DNA of 64,000 nucleotides from Pseudomonas sp. MWU13-2100 (GCF_023242365.1 NZ_JALLIX010000001.1:1-64000); one strand, 5' to 3'. Shown: positions 1 to 6,606, counted from the stretch's first letter. The notes: generated from the sequence alone by a model not told the origin. Program-made: numbers and translations.

Positions 1-80
1 GTCAAGCTCTCAGCCCCGGCTCCCGTTGGGGTGGTGATGGTCAGGATGGTTTCATCGCTGCTTGATGGTGTCTCATTCAT
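1..80 (-). CDS. Partial hypothetical protein (N-terminal 26 residues only)
   Basis: The gene starts at 80 on the minus strand and runs off the left edge of the window. An AAGGAG ribosome-binding site sits 9 bases before the ATG, which makes this a real start. The visible peptide begins MNETPSSSDETILTI and is rich in Ser and Thr; no family is recognisable from 26 residues. It is the last visible member of the minus-strand run headed by the C4-like leader at 1650-1377 and lies 81 bases behind the antirepressor gene, with a perfect inverted repeat in between. It may therefore be co-transcribed or separately controlled. Confidence 0.6.
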   Translation of the reverse strand, partial: MNETPSSSDETILTITTPTGAGAESL

Positions 81-120
81 GTTCGATGTCTCCTTGGTAG
101 AAGATGCGAAAGCTATCGCC

Positions 121-148
121 CTTACCGTCTGCTTACCAAGACGGTAAG
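121..148. repeat. Perfect 10-bp inverted repeat between antirepressor gene and next gene
   Basis: Arms CTTACCGTCT (121-130) and AGACGGTAAG (139-148) are separated by 8 bases. The hairpin lies 14 bases past the stop of the antirepressor gene and 41 bases before the next start. There is no U-run on either side, so a simple terminator is unlikely. It could be a repressor operator or an mRNA stability stem. Confidence 0.6.
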
Positions 149-161
149 AGCTGGTTTCACC

Positions 162-995
162 TCACAGCGTTTGGGTTTGGGCGACCTTCTTGAATACCCA
201 GCATTTGGTCGTGGTTTTTCGAATGATGCTATCCACCGCCTTTTGCCCCAAAAACTGTGGCTCGGTGCAGCGCTTCAAGGCGTTGGTGACTTCGGTACCG
301 ATGATGGTCTGAATGCCATTGGCAGCGAACAGCTCGACCAGGTGCGGCATGTTCAGCGCGATCAGTTGCGAGTCCTTCGAGTGGTTGTAGGCGATACCCT
401 TGGTGTCCAGCTGCAGGAGCGCACCCCAGAAGTCTGCGACCACGTCCGCCTGGGGCGGCTCGACGGTGCCGAGGGCGTCTAGATCAGGAACGGGCAGGCC
501 CATGGCGTTGGACAGATTGGTGATCTCAACGCCAAGCAGATCCCGCATCGAACGATTGCGGCTACGCATCAGCTCTTTCAGCAGCGTCAGGCGATGTTTC
601 GACAGGATGATCTGTTGCGCGATGGTGACGGCACCAGGTCTAACGGCCACGCCCTTGCTCCAGTAATTCCAGAGCACCTCGTCGCACTCTTCCTGGTACT
701 GGATGATCTTGTCGCGCAGCTCGGGCGCCACCTTGTTCGGACTGATTGAGTAGAGCCAGGCAGCGAGCTTGCGCAGGGGGATGCAGGTCATTCCATATTG
801 TTTGCCATCCCCACCAGTTGTGGAGATTTCCTCCATAACTGATGAAAACTTCTCGGAGAGCTTTGCGTGCTGTCCTTTCCAGTCCAGCCCTAGATTGACA
901 ACCAATGGTTTCATCGCGACCAACGGCTCGTTGTCCTTGCCTACGAGAACCACGGTATCGCCATGAAACGGAACGGGCATAAGTTGGGTGTTCAT
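162..995 (-). CDS. Phage antirepressor N-terminal domain protein (P22_AR_N type)
   Basis: 277 aa. Residues about 5-120 look like the P22 antirepressor N-terminal domain: the opening FHGDTVVLV, an invariant-type MKPLVVNLGLDWKGQ segment, then MTCIPLRKLAAWLYSI and an ending KIIQYQEECDEVLW. The C-terminal half (about 120-277) is not one I recognise; phage antirepressors of this group carry varied C-terminal modules. Family role: binds and inactivates a phage repressor or alters phage gene expression. The start at 995 has an AAAGGA site 9 bases upstream and follows the preceding small ORF by 20 bases, so it is probably the third gene of the leader-controlled operon. In phage P1 a C4 antisense RNA controls the ant antirepressor operon, and the arrangement here is the same in outline. 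Confidence 0.8.
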   Translation of the reverse strand: MNTQLMPVPFHGDTVVLVGKDNEPLVAMKPLVVNLGLDWKGQHAKLSEKFSSVMEEISTTGGDGKQYGMTCIPLRKLAAWLYSISPNKVAPELRDKIIQYQEECDEVLWNYWSKGVAVRPGAVTIAQQIILSKHRLTLLKELMRSRNRSMRDLLGVEITNLSNAMGLPVPDLDALGTVEPPQADVVADFWGALLQLDTKGIAYNHSKDSQLIALNMPHLVELFAANGIQTIIGTEVTNALKRCTEPQFLGQKAVDSIIRKTTTKCWVFKKVAQTQTL

Positions 996-1015
996 GATGT
1001 GAGTCCTTTCAGTAG

Positions 1016-1222
1016 TTAGATGCGGGATGGGGTGCTGAGGGCAGAGCGAATGACGGCATCGAGGTCAGTGCAGATCTTGTCCAGGAAGCCGGCCAGCATC
1101 TGCGGCTGATACAACCCTGGGTGATCAGCCTGCTGGGCCAGCGCATGCACCAGGGCAAGCGAATCCCGCACCCGTTCCAAATCAAACAGATCGGCATCAG
1201 TGAGACCGTAGGACTTTCTCAT
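1016..1222 (-). CDS. Small hypothetical protein (68 aa), second gene of leader-controlled operon
   Basis: The real start is the ATG at 1222 (MRKSYGLTDADLFDLERV), not the longer upstream reading frame that would cross the leader. Its ATG overlaps the stop of the previous small gene as ATGA, so translation is probably coupled. The product is a small helical, acidic protein with no signal peptide and no known domain that I recognise. Its position between a C4-like RNA and an antirepressor gene suggests a phage-derived accessory function; any specific role would be a guess. Confidence 0.65.
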   Translation of the reverse strand: MRKSYGLTDADLFDLERVRDSLALVHALAQQADHPGLYQPQMLAGFLDKICTDLDAVIRSALSTPSRI

Positions 1223-1377
1223 AGGGCACCGCCGTGCGTTTCCAGAACGCGCACCTGGTGCATGTGGTGGTTGTAGCGCTTCAGTCGGCTGGAGAGGGAG
1301 GAATCTGCATGCAGCGCAGCGAGAGCCATGCGGCGATGGGCAAGTGCGCGGATTTTGGACGGAATGAGAGCGGTCAT
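1219..1377 (-). CDS. Small basic hypothetical protein (52 aa), first gene after C4-like leader
   Basis: Start ATG at 1377, with AAGGAG 8 bases upstream; the peptide begins MTALIPSKIRALAHRRMALA and is Arg/His rich, with no recognisable domain. The Shine-Dalgarno is itself one arm of a perfect 7-bp inverted repeat (1383-1389 with 1397-1403), so initiation can be closed by the mRNA. The other arm overlaps a block complementary to the C4-like RNA. By analogy with the icd-ant arrangement of phage P1, this could be the coupling gene whose translation governs the downstream antirepressor; that is inference. Confidence 0.6.
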   Translation of the reverse strand: MTALIPSKIRALAHRRMALAALHADSSLSSRLKRYNHHMHQVRVLETHGGAL

Positions 1378-1382
1378 CGTGT

Positions 1383-1403
1383 AGCTCCTTGAATTGAGGA
1401 GCT
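1383..1403 (-). promoter_or_regulatory. Shine-Dalgarno-sequestering hairpin
   Basis: On the minus strand AGCTCCT (1403-1397) and AGGAGCT (1389-1383) form a perfect 7-bp stem with a 7-base loop. The second arm contains the AGGAG ribosome-binding site of the 52-aa gene. The first arm shares AGCT with the GGTGGCAGCT block (1409-1400) that is complementary to the C4-like RNA, so pairing of that RNA and closing of this stem compete. Confidence 0.55.
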
Positions 1404-1424
1404 GCCACCAATCGCGACCAAGCA

Positions 1425-1510
1425 ATGGGGGTGGCAGCTGTACGCAGGTTGGTCGACCGGGGATCAAGGAACCCGGCAGGGCCGAAGCCCTCCCACGCAC
1501 AGCCGCCATA
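1425..1510 (-). ncRNA. C4-like antisense RNA, locus 1
   Basis: Minus-strand fold: stem GGCGGCTGT (1507-1499) with ACAGCTGCC (1441-1433), with one G-U pair; an inner hairpin with a TTCG loop; a GGTTCC segment; then the exposed heptamer CGACCAA (1455-1449). Two segments are complementary to the mRNA just downstream: CGACCAA pairs with TTGGTCG (1421-1415), and GCTGCCACC (1438-1430) with GGTGGCAGC (1409-1401). This two-block layout upstream of an antirepressor operon is the hallmark of the C4 antisense RNA of phages P1 and P7. The family assignment is from memory; the fold and complementarity are read directly. The same architecture with compensatory changes occurs at 46006-46090. Confidence 0.65.
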
Positions 1511-1528
1511 ACACGGAGTTGCGGACAC

Positions 1529-1560
1529 AAAAAAAGCGCCTGCAATCGTTATGGGGCGCT
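1529..1560 (-). terminator. Intrinsic terminator inside the leader, locus 1
   Basis: Stem AGCGCC/GGCGCT (1560-1555 with 1540-1535) followed by seven U on the minus strand. It lies between the promoter-proximal hairpins and the C4-like fold. Transcripts from the predicted promoter would either stop here as an RNA of roughly 90 nt or read through into the C4-like RNA and the operon. Confidence 0.65.
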
Positions 1561-1575
1561 GTTGCGCCTTGATTT

Positions 1576-1613
1576 ATCCCGGCGACCAAACCGGATCGCT
1601 GAATTGGCAGCGA
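1576..1613 (-). ncRNA. Promoter-proximal double hairpin with seed octamer loop, locus 1
   Basis: First hairpin TCGCTG/CAGCGA (1613-1608 with 1601-1596), six base pairs around a 6-base loop. The second, at 1596-1576, is an ATCCGG stem closing on CCGGGAT with one bulge. Its loop is TTTGGTCG (1590-1583), the same sequence as the antisense target before the first gene and the exact complement of CGACCAA in the C4-like RNA. The equivalent hairpins at 45900-45936 keep the stems through compensatory changes and carry a different loop octamer. Confidence 0.55.
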
Positions 1614-1620
1614 CGACCGC

Positions 1621-1650
1621 ACTTTACGCCCGTCAACGTCCGGGGATCAA
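1621..1650 (-). promoter_or_regulatory. Candidate sigma-70 promoter of leader, locus 1
   Basis: TTGATC (1650-1645) and TAAAGT (1626-1621) with 18 bases between. The predicted start falls at the 5' foot of the first leader hairpin, as at locus 2. The -35 lies inside the perfect inverted repeat 1638-1662. Matches to consensus are only moderate. Confidence 0.35.
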
Positions 1651-1662
1651 GTGTCCCCGGAC
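1638..1662. repeat. Perfect 9-bp inverted repeat at the leader promoter
   Basis: GTCCGGGGA (1638-1646) and TCCCCGGAC (1654-1662) around a 7-base spacer. It overlaps the candidate -35 hexamer and could be an operator or the terminator stem of a gene to the right; no U-run supports termination. Confidence 0.5.
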
Positions 1663-2466
1663 AATATTTCATATCACTCTACGTTGTCGCTTCGGCTACA
1701 TCGGTGCGCCCAGGTGTGCAGGTGACCTAAGTGACTGAACCTGGAAGACGGGCAGAACGATGTCGGTTGGAAGGTGGGTGATGGTGAAGGGAGGGGGCGC
1801 ACCATGATGGGGCGGCGCAGACCCGGCGCGCGCCGTCGTCCCCCCGCCACGCCTGCGGGCTAAATCGGTCTTAATTTATGCACACCTGCAACCCACCAGC
1901 CGCAGCGCCCGGCGGGCCTCTCCTGAGCGAACAGGGGCTGAGAAAACCCTACAGATCCCTACACGCACCCCCTCTTTTCTGAGCGTCCTGGAGCGCTATT
2001 CCAAGGGCCTGTTTTCAGGTGACCCACGGGAAACAAGTAATTTAAGTATGTGAAGGTGAGAAACCAGCTGCAGCCCGCACGCGATGCGGTTTTGAGCACT
2101 TACTTTGCACTGGTTTTTTTGAGTAAGGAGGGGAGTAATTTTTATCTAACTATATGATTTATATAGATATTTTATTTTAGATTTCTGACCTTGGTAAAAG
2201 GTAATGTTATTTCTAGATATTACTTAAAACTTACCTAGTCAAATCGTCTACAAGCCTTGTGATTCGTAGCTTTCAGAAGGGGGGAGGAAAAACTTACCAA
2301 AAATACCGGTTTCCCGTGGTTCAACATAAAAACGGGACTGGCTATAGGGGGAGGGTGGCGGCAGGTTCTCGCTCCTGCAGCAGTTCGCTTACACGCAAAC
2401 TGTCACCGGAACTGTCACCAAACACGCTAAGGCTCAAACTGACACGTCTGGAACCCTTGAAAATAG
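1663..2466. other. Gene-free, partly AT-rich stretch between phage-like patch and tRNA-Gly
   Basis: No reading frame here looks like a protein; ORFs that cross into the tRNA are artefacts. About 2095-2240 is strikingly AT-rich for this genome, while 1790-1990 is GC-rich. This compositional break next to the 3' end of a tRNA gene suits the edge of an integrated element, but no integrase or second att copy is visible in the window. Confidence 0.4.
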
Positions 2467-2540
2467 TGGAGCGGGTGAAGGGAATCGAACCCTCGTTATC
2501 AGCTTGGGAAGCTGGAGTAATGCCATTATACGACACCCGC
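2467..2540 (-). tRNA. tRNA-Gly(CCC)
   Basis: A 74-nt cloverleaf with encoded CCA. The acceptor GCGGGTG (2540-2534) pairs with the 3' segment CACCCGC followed by TCCA; the T-arm is GAGGGTTCGATTCCCTT. The anticodon loop TTCCCAA gives anticodon CCC, which reads GGG codons. It matches the glyU-type glycine tRNA of gammaproteobacteria. Its 3' end faces the phage-like patch at 1-1650, the usual orientation for an integration site. Confidence 0.93.
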
Positions 2541-2672
2541 TCGGACGGCTGACTTTGTACCAGATGTCGCCGGCAATTTGAAGTTTTTCTTTGAAAATCT
2601 GTGTTTTAACAAGCACGTTGGGGCGGCGCTGGCGCACGCAAGGCCGATACCCGTCAGCAAGGTCGAGCGCGG

Positions 2673-2768
2673 TGCTTGTTGGGGCTGGGCTTGCCAGCGA
2701 GACTTCTGCGGCCGCTCGGGCCTCTTCGCTGCGCTGCGACGTCCCGACAAGTCAGGCTCCCACAAGGG
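2673..2768. repeat. Degenerate REP-type doublet
   Basis: Inward-facing half sites: GCTTGTTGGGGCTGGGCTTG on the left, and on the right the complement of CTTGTGGGAGCCTGACTTGT. Together they form a long imperfect palindrome between tRNA-Gly and phaG. It differs from the other three REP types in this window. Confidence 0.5.
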
Positions 2769-2833
2769 GGTTGCGTCCATCACGGGATTTGTCTTCGTTC
2801 GCCAGAACTCTGCAAACCCGTGACAGCCCTCGT

Positions 2834-3721
2834 TCACATGGCCTGTGCATGGTGCTCCTGAACGTGTCGGTAATACCGCGATCGGCTTTCCTGATGCGTC
2901 GGCTTGAGGAACTCCAGCAGCGCATGACGGCTGTCGCGGCAGGCGGACTTGTGCTCCATGTCGAGAAAATGCCCGGTGCTACGGATCGTGGCGAAGTGGC
3001 TGTGGCGCACATGGTGGCCGAATTGCAGAGCATCGTTAGGCGACGTGTATTCGTCCCATTCGCCATTGATGAACAGCACCGGTATGTCGATCCGTTTCGC
3101 CGCCGTCAGGTAGCACAGCCGGTCACTGTTGAGCACATGGCCGATATGGAAGTGCATCTGCTCGTATTCATGTTCGGCCAGGCTGCTGACATGCCGGTAG
3201 TTGTAGCGCTTGAACAGCGACGGCAGATGTTTGCCGATGGTGCTGTTGACCAGGTGACCCATGCGGTCGCGGTCGCAGGCGCTGAGGTAGTCGACGCCCC
3301 GTTCCAGATAGTCGCGCATAGGTTCGCTGAGCACCGGCGAGAAGGAGCTGATCACCGCCTTCTCGATCCGCCGTGGCTGGTGCGCCAGGGCCACCAGGGT
3401 CGCCGCGCTGCCCCAGGAAAAGGACATCACATGCTCGGCGGCGAAGTGGTCGATCAACTCCAGGAGGATCTGCCCTTCGACTTCCTTGGTCAGCATTTTC
3501 TCGTGACGGTTGTGGGCCTTGGACTTGCCCGCGTAGGGCTGGTCGTAGCACACGACGTTATATTGCGGGTGCAGATTTTTCACGGTCTGTGCAAACGACG
3601 CAGTGGTGGCCAGCGAGCCGTTGACCAGGATGATGGTCTTTTCTGCGGCATCTGCGCGATAGAACTCCGTGTAAACCCGATACTGACCCTGTATATCCAA
3701 CACAGCGATTTCTGGCCTCAT
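2834..3721 (-). CDS. phaG: (R)-3-hydroxyacyl-ACP:CoA transacylase / thioesterase PhaG
   Basis: 295 aa, alpha/beta-hydrolase of the RhlA/PhaG family. PhaG takes (R)-3-hydroxyacyl groups from ACP in fatty acid synthesis and feeds them to medium-chain polyhydroxyalkanoate synthesis. The start chosen is MRPEIAVLDIQGQYRVYTEF at 3721, preceded by AGGAG; the longer frame adds 31 unlikely residues. Catalytic triad candidates are Ser102 in SFSWGSA, Asp223 in NGEWDEYT and His251 in STGHFLDME, at the family's usual positions. Length and sequence match P. putida PhaG as I recall it closely. RhlA is the alternative family member, but the N-terminus and the absence of rhlB favour PhaG. It is monocistronic, as usual in Pseudomonas. 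Confidence 0.9.
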   Translation of the reverse strand: MRPEIAVLDIQGQYRVYTEFYRADAAEKTIILVNGSLATTASFAQTVKNLHPQYNVVCYDQPYAGKSKAHNRHEKMLTKEVEGQILLELIDHFAAEHVMSFSWGSAATLVALAHQPRRIEKAVISSFSPVLSEPMRDYLERGVDYLSACDRDRMGHLVNSTIGKHLPSLFKRYNYRHVSSLAEHEYEQMHFHIGHVLNSDRLCYLTAAKRIDIPVLFINGEWDEYTSPNDALQFGHHVRHSHFATIRSTGHFLDMEHKSACRDSRHALLEFLKPTHQESRSRYYRHVQEHHAQAM

Positions 3722-4038
3722 GTCAAAGGACTCCTGGCAAGCGGGTATGCGCGCAACGAACTGTGCACGATTTATATGACAGGTAGGCATTCGCCTGGAA
3801 TGTTGCAGGCCCATGTCGATCCGTTGAAGCCTGGTCGACGGGTGTTGTTATAGGCGGGCAATCTGCCGGAGAGCGAGAGCTGATGGGCCTCGCAGCCGAC
3901 AAAGAGTTTCTTGGAATGACAGCGTGACTCGTCAGTCATATTTTGGCTGACGGTCTGATTCAAGCAGGCGCCAGGCGATTGCGCAAGGAACGATTTGTCA
4001 TAAGTCGGTGACTTCTGCCCAGCGGTCGTCGTCGCGGC
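3722..4038. other. Gene-free upstream region of phaG
   Basis: 317 bases between two minus-strand genes. It contains an imperfect hairpin CGTCAG/CTGACG around 3929-3952 without a U-run, and no convincing consensus promoter for phaG. No small ORF with a ribosome-binding site was seen. Confidence 0.4.
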
Positions 4039-4731
4039 TCAGATCCGCTCGATTTCTTCGGCGCGCAGCGGGCGGTATTGCCCCGGGGCCAGGTGCTCGT
4101 CCAGCATCAGCGGCCCCATGGCTTCGCGGTGCAGCCGCAGGACCTTGTTGTCGAAGTGGCCGAACATGCGCTTGACCTGGTGATAACGGCCTTCGACGAT
4201 GCTCAGGCGGGCGCTGCGCGGGCCCAGCAATTCCAGCGTGGCGGGCTGGGTGGTGAGGTCCTCGAAGGCGAAATACAGGCCTCGGGCGAAAGTTTCGACG
4301 TACTCGGGGCCAATGAGTTGTTCGGTCTCCACGTAGTAGACCTTGGGCAGTTTGGTCTGCGGCTGGGTCAGCCGGCGCGACCACTGGCCGTCGTTGGTCA
4401 GGATCATCAGCCCGGTGGTGTTGAAGTCCAGGCGGCCGGCGATGTGCAGCTCAAGGACGTCGGGCTCATCGATCAGCTCAAGGACGGTGCGGTGTTGCGG
4501 ATCGCGGGTGGCACTGACGCAGCCCTCGGGCTTGTGCAGCATGAGGTAGCGCGGCGGGCGCCCTGCCTGCAGCACCTCGTCATCGACCTCGACCTGGCTG
4601 AACTCGCGGACTTCATGATGGGGGTCGCCAATGATCAGGCCGTCGACCCTGATCCGTTTTTGTACCAGTAACAGGCGCACCTGTTGGCGGTTGAAGCGGG
4701 GCAGGTTGCTGAGGAAACGGTCAAGGCGCAT
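4039..4731 (-). CDS. rsuA: RsuA-family rRNA pseudouridine synthase
   Basis: 230 aa. An N-terminal S4 RNA-binding domain (about 1-50, MRLDRFLSNL..., VDG) is followed by the pseudouridine synthase domain with the signature GRLDFNTTGL; the catalytic aspartate is Asp102. The later motif EGRYHQVKRMF is typical of the RsuA/RluB/E/F group. RsuA isomerises U516 of 16S rRNA; the size and single S4 domain suit RsuA, though RluE-like specificity cannot be excluded. A run of 11 C lies just before its ribosome-binding region on the coding strand. Confidence 0.85.
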   Translation of the reverse strand: MRLDRFLSNLPRFNRQQVRLLLVQKRIRVDGLIIGDPHHEVREFSQVEVDDEVLQAGRPPRYLMLHKPEGCVSATRDPQHRTVLELIDEPDVLELHIAGRLDFNTTGLMILTNDGQWSRRLTQPQTKLPKVYYVETEQLIGPEYVETFARGLYFAFEDLTTQPATLELLGPRSARLSIVEGRYHQVKRMFGHFDNKVLRLHREAMGPLMLDEHLAPGQYRPLRAEEIERI

Positions 4732-4744
4732 GGCTGAGGGCCTC

Positions 4745-4755
4745 GGGGGGGGGGG
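4745..4755. repeat. Homopolymeric tract of 11 G (C on minus strand)
   Basis: Eleven consecutive G on the plus strand, between the stop of the CWC protein gene and the start of rsuA. On the transcribed (minus) strand the C-run sits immediately before the GAGG that could serve as the rsuA ribosome-binding site. It is either prone to slippage in the cell or to miscounting in sequencing. Confidence 0.9.
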
Positions 4756-4768
4756 CGGGCATTTTACC

Positions 4769-4987
4769 TCATGGCGTCGGTCGTGGGGGCGCCTTCAGTT
4801 GCTCATCCACCCCTGCGCAACGCGGACACAGGCAGGCGGCGTTGCGCAGTTCGTCGGGCAGGGCTTCGAGTATCGTCGGGTCGATGCTGACGCCGTAGCA
4901 CCAGCAGGGCCGGTCGACTGTCCGCGGGTCGGCCAGGGCGCAGTCGTTGCGTGCTCCGCAGGCCGGGCAGCGGCTGGGATCATTCAT
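4769..4987 (-). CDS. Cysteine-rich CWC family protein
   Basis: 72 aa. Cysteines are arranged CPACG - CAL - PCWC - CLCPRC, the pattern of the cysteine-rich CWC family, small putative metal-binding proteins of unknown function in proteobacteria. The start at 4987 (MNDPSRCPACGARNDC) is preferred over a longer frame; it overlaps the 3' end of the GGDEF gene by 8 bases, so the two are translationally coupled. It is followed by rsuA 37 bases on. Confidence 0.8.
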   Translation of the reverse strand: MNDPSRCPACGARNDCALADPRTVDRPCWCYGVSIDPTILEALPDELRNAACLCPRCAGVDEQLKAPPRPTP

Positions 4988-6470
4988 GGGCGGATTTCGA
5001 CAGATCGCTGCAGACGCGGTTGCGTCCGCTCTGTTTGGCTCGGTACAGCGCATGATCGGCCCGGGCCAGCAGGCTGTGCAGGGTGTCGTCAGGTTGTAGC
5101 GAGGTCAGGCCGATGCTGACGGTCAGTTGCAAGCTCTGGCCGTTGTAGCTGTAGCGCTGTTGCTCGATATGCAGGCGAATTTTCTCGGCGATCATTTGCG
5201 CATTGCTGCTGTCGGTGTCCTTGAGCAGGACAATGAATTCCTCGCCGCCCCAGCGGCAAATGATTTCCGACTGGCGCAGGCAACTCTCCAGGTCTTGGGC
5301 AAATCCGCTCAGTACGGCATCGCCGGCAAGGTGGCCGTGGGTATCGTTGAGCTGCTTGAAGTGGTCCAGGTCCAGCAGCAGCGCGGTCAGCGGCTTGGGT
5401 TCGCGTTGGGCTTCATGCAGGGCCTGGGCCGCCAGCAGGTCGAAGCCGCGGCGGTTGGGCAGGCCGGTGAGGCTGTCGAGCGTCGCCAGGGCCTGGATCT
5501 TGCGCTGGTAGCGATGCACCACGCGGTTGAGCAGGGCCAGTACGATCAGGGTGACTACCAGGCAGATCAGCAGGTTCAGGTACAGCGACTGGCGAATCCC
5601 GCTGAGGGCGCCGTCTTCGCGCTTGTCGACGAACAGGTACCAGTTCAGTTCCGGGATGAAGCGCACATTGAGGAAATGCCCCTTGCCGTCCGGCTCCGCG
5701 TATTCGTAGCTGCCATCGTGGGGTTTGGGCAGTTTGACCTGCAGGTTCTTCATGCTCGCCAGTTCGTTCAGCGAGCGCCCGGCCCGGGCACCTTCCGGGC
5801 CGCCGTCGGCGCCGGTCAGTACCAGGCGGCCGAAGGTGTCGACGAAGTACACGCTGCGCTGGTAGCGCTGTTGGTACTTGTCGATCAGCTTGACCACCGC
5901 GTCTACGGTCAGGCCGACACCGGCGGCGCCGATGAAGTGCTCGTTGTAGTCGAAGACCTTGTAGTTGATGAAGAAGGTCAGGCGGTTATTGTTGGCGGTG
6001 TCCGGGTCGACATTGATCTCGTAGGGCGCCTGCATGTCCCGCACGCGGAAATACCAGAGGTCGTTGGGCTCGTCGATGCGGATTTTCTTCAGCACGCCCT
6101 TGGCCTGGTAGTAGGTCAGGTTGCTGTTGGAGACGAAGAAGGCTGTGTAGGCGCCGTAGTGGGTCATGACCTCGTTGAGGTAGCGGGTCATCTGCTGCGA
6201 GTCGCGTTCGCCGGCCACCACCCAGTCACGCATGAAGGTGTCACGGGCCATCATCGAGGAAATCAGCACCGGGCGGACCAGGTCCTTCTGGATTTCCGAA
6301 TAGACCGTATCGGAGGTCAAGGGCAGTTCGGTGTTGACGATACCGTCGCGGATCGAGGCGCGCGAGGCGTAGTAGCTGAGCAGCGAGGTTGCGAGGAAAC
6401 CGCTGGCCAGCAGGGCGATCAGCGTCAGGATCAGCGAGCGTTGCGGGTAGAGCACTGAGCGAAGCGGCAT
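4980..6470 (-). CDS. dCACHE-domain membrane diguanylate cyclase
   Basis: 496 aa. Order: a membrane segment (about 12-33), a periplasmic dCACHE sensor region (about 40-325), a second membrane segment (about 335-358), then a GGDEF domain with the active-site motif GGEEF. It makes cyclic-di-GMP from two GTP, presumably in response to a small ligand bound outside the inner membrane. The inhibitory I-site, normally RxxD five residues before the motif, reads RQSE here, so product inhibition may be weakened. Start MPLRSVLYPQ at 6470 puts the first membrane segment at the proper place. It is the first gene of a short run with the CWC protein and rsuA. Confidence 0.88.
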   Translation of the reverse strand: MPLRSVLYPQRSLILTLIALLASGFLATSLLSYYASRASIRDGIVNTELPLTSDTVYSEIQKDLVRPVLISSMMARDTFMRDWVVAGERDSQQMTRYLNEVMTHYGAYTAFFVSNSNLTYYQAKGVLKKIRIDEPNDLWYFRVRDMQAPYEINVDPDTANNNRLTFFINYKVFDYNEHFIGAAGVGLTVDAVVKLIDKYQQRYQRSVYFVDTFGRLVLTGADGGPEGARAGRSLNELASMKNLQVKLPKPHDGSYEYAEPDGKGHFLNVRFIPELNWYLFVDKREDGALSGIRQSLYLNLLICLVVTLIVLALLNRVVHRYQRKIQALATLDSLTGLPNRRGFDLLAAQALHEAQREPKPLTALLLDLDHFKQLNDTHGHLAGDAVLSGFAQDLESCLRQSEIICRWGGEEFIVLLKDTDSSNAQMIAEKIRLHIEQQRYSYNGQSLQLTVSIGLTSLQPDDTLHSLLARADHALYRAKQSGRNRVCSDLSKSAHE

Positions 6471-6606
6471 GACAATTCCGTAGGCGGGTTCCCGATGGAC
6501 GCATTCTAGTGGCACGGATAGAAAATGCCTGCACATTTTGCAGGGATGTTGTGCGTTGCGACCCCTGCTTGCTGAAGGAGTCGCTGCAGGCTCCGGCTGC
6601 CCCTGA

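Noticed and set aside
1016-1528. 170-aa protein crossing the leader at 1383-1528
   Set aside because: The upstream part reads through the C4-like RNA and its target; the ATG at 1222 overlaps the previous stop as ATGA and gives a sensible 68-aa product.
2342-2637. Short open frames across tRNA-Gly
   Set aside because: Peptides such as GSIPFTRST are reads through the tRNA itself.
2591-3853. 420-codon open frame opposite phaG
   Set aside because: Antisense to a well-matched PhaG and runs through a REP-like element.
3929-3952. CGTCAG/CTGACG hairpin upstream of phaG as a terminator
   Set aside because: No U-run on either strand and no gene ends nearby.
5127-6458. 443-codon open frame on the plus strand opposite the dCACHE-GGDEF gene
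   Set aside because: Composition is that of an antisense shadow (Gln/Val/Gly-rich, no domain); the minus strand encodes a clear cyclase.
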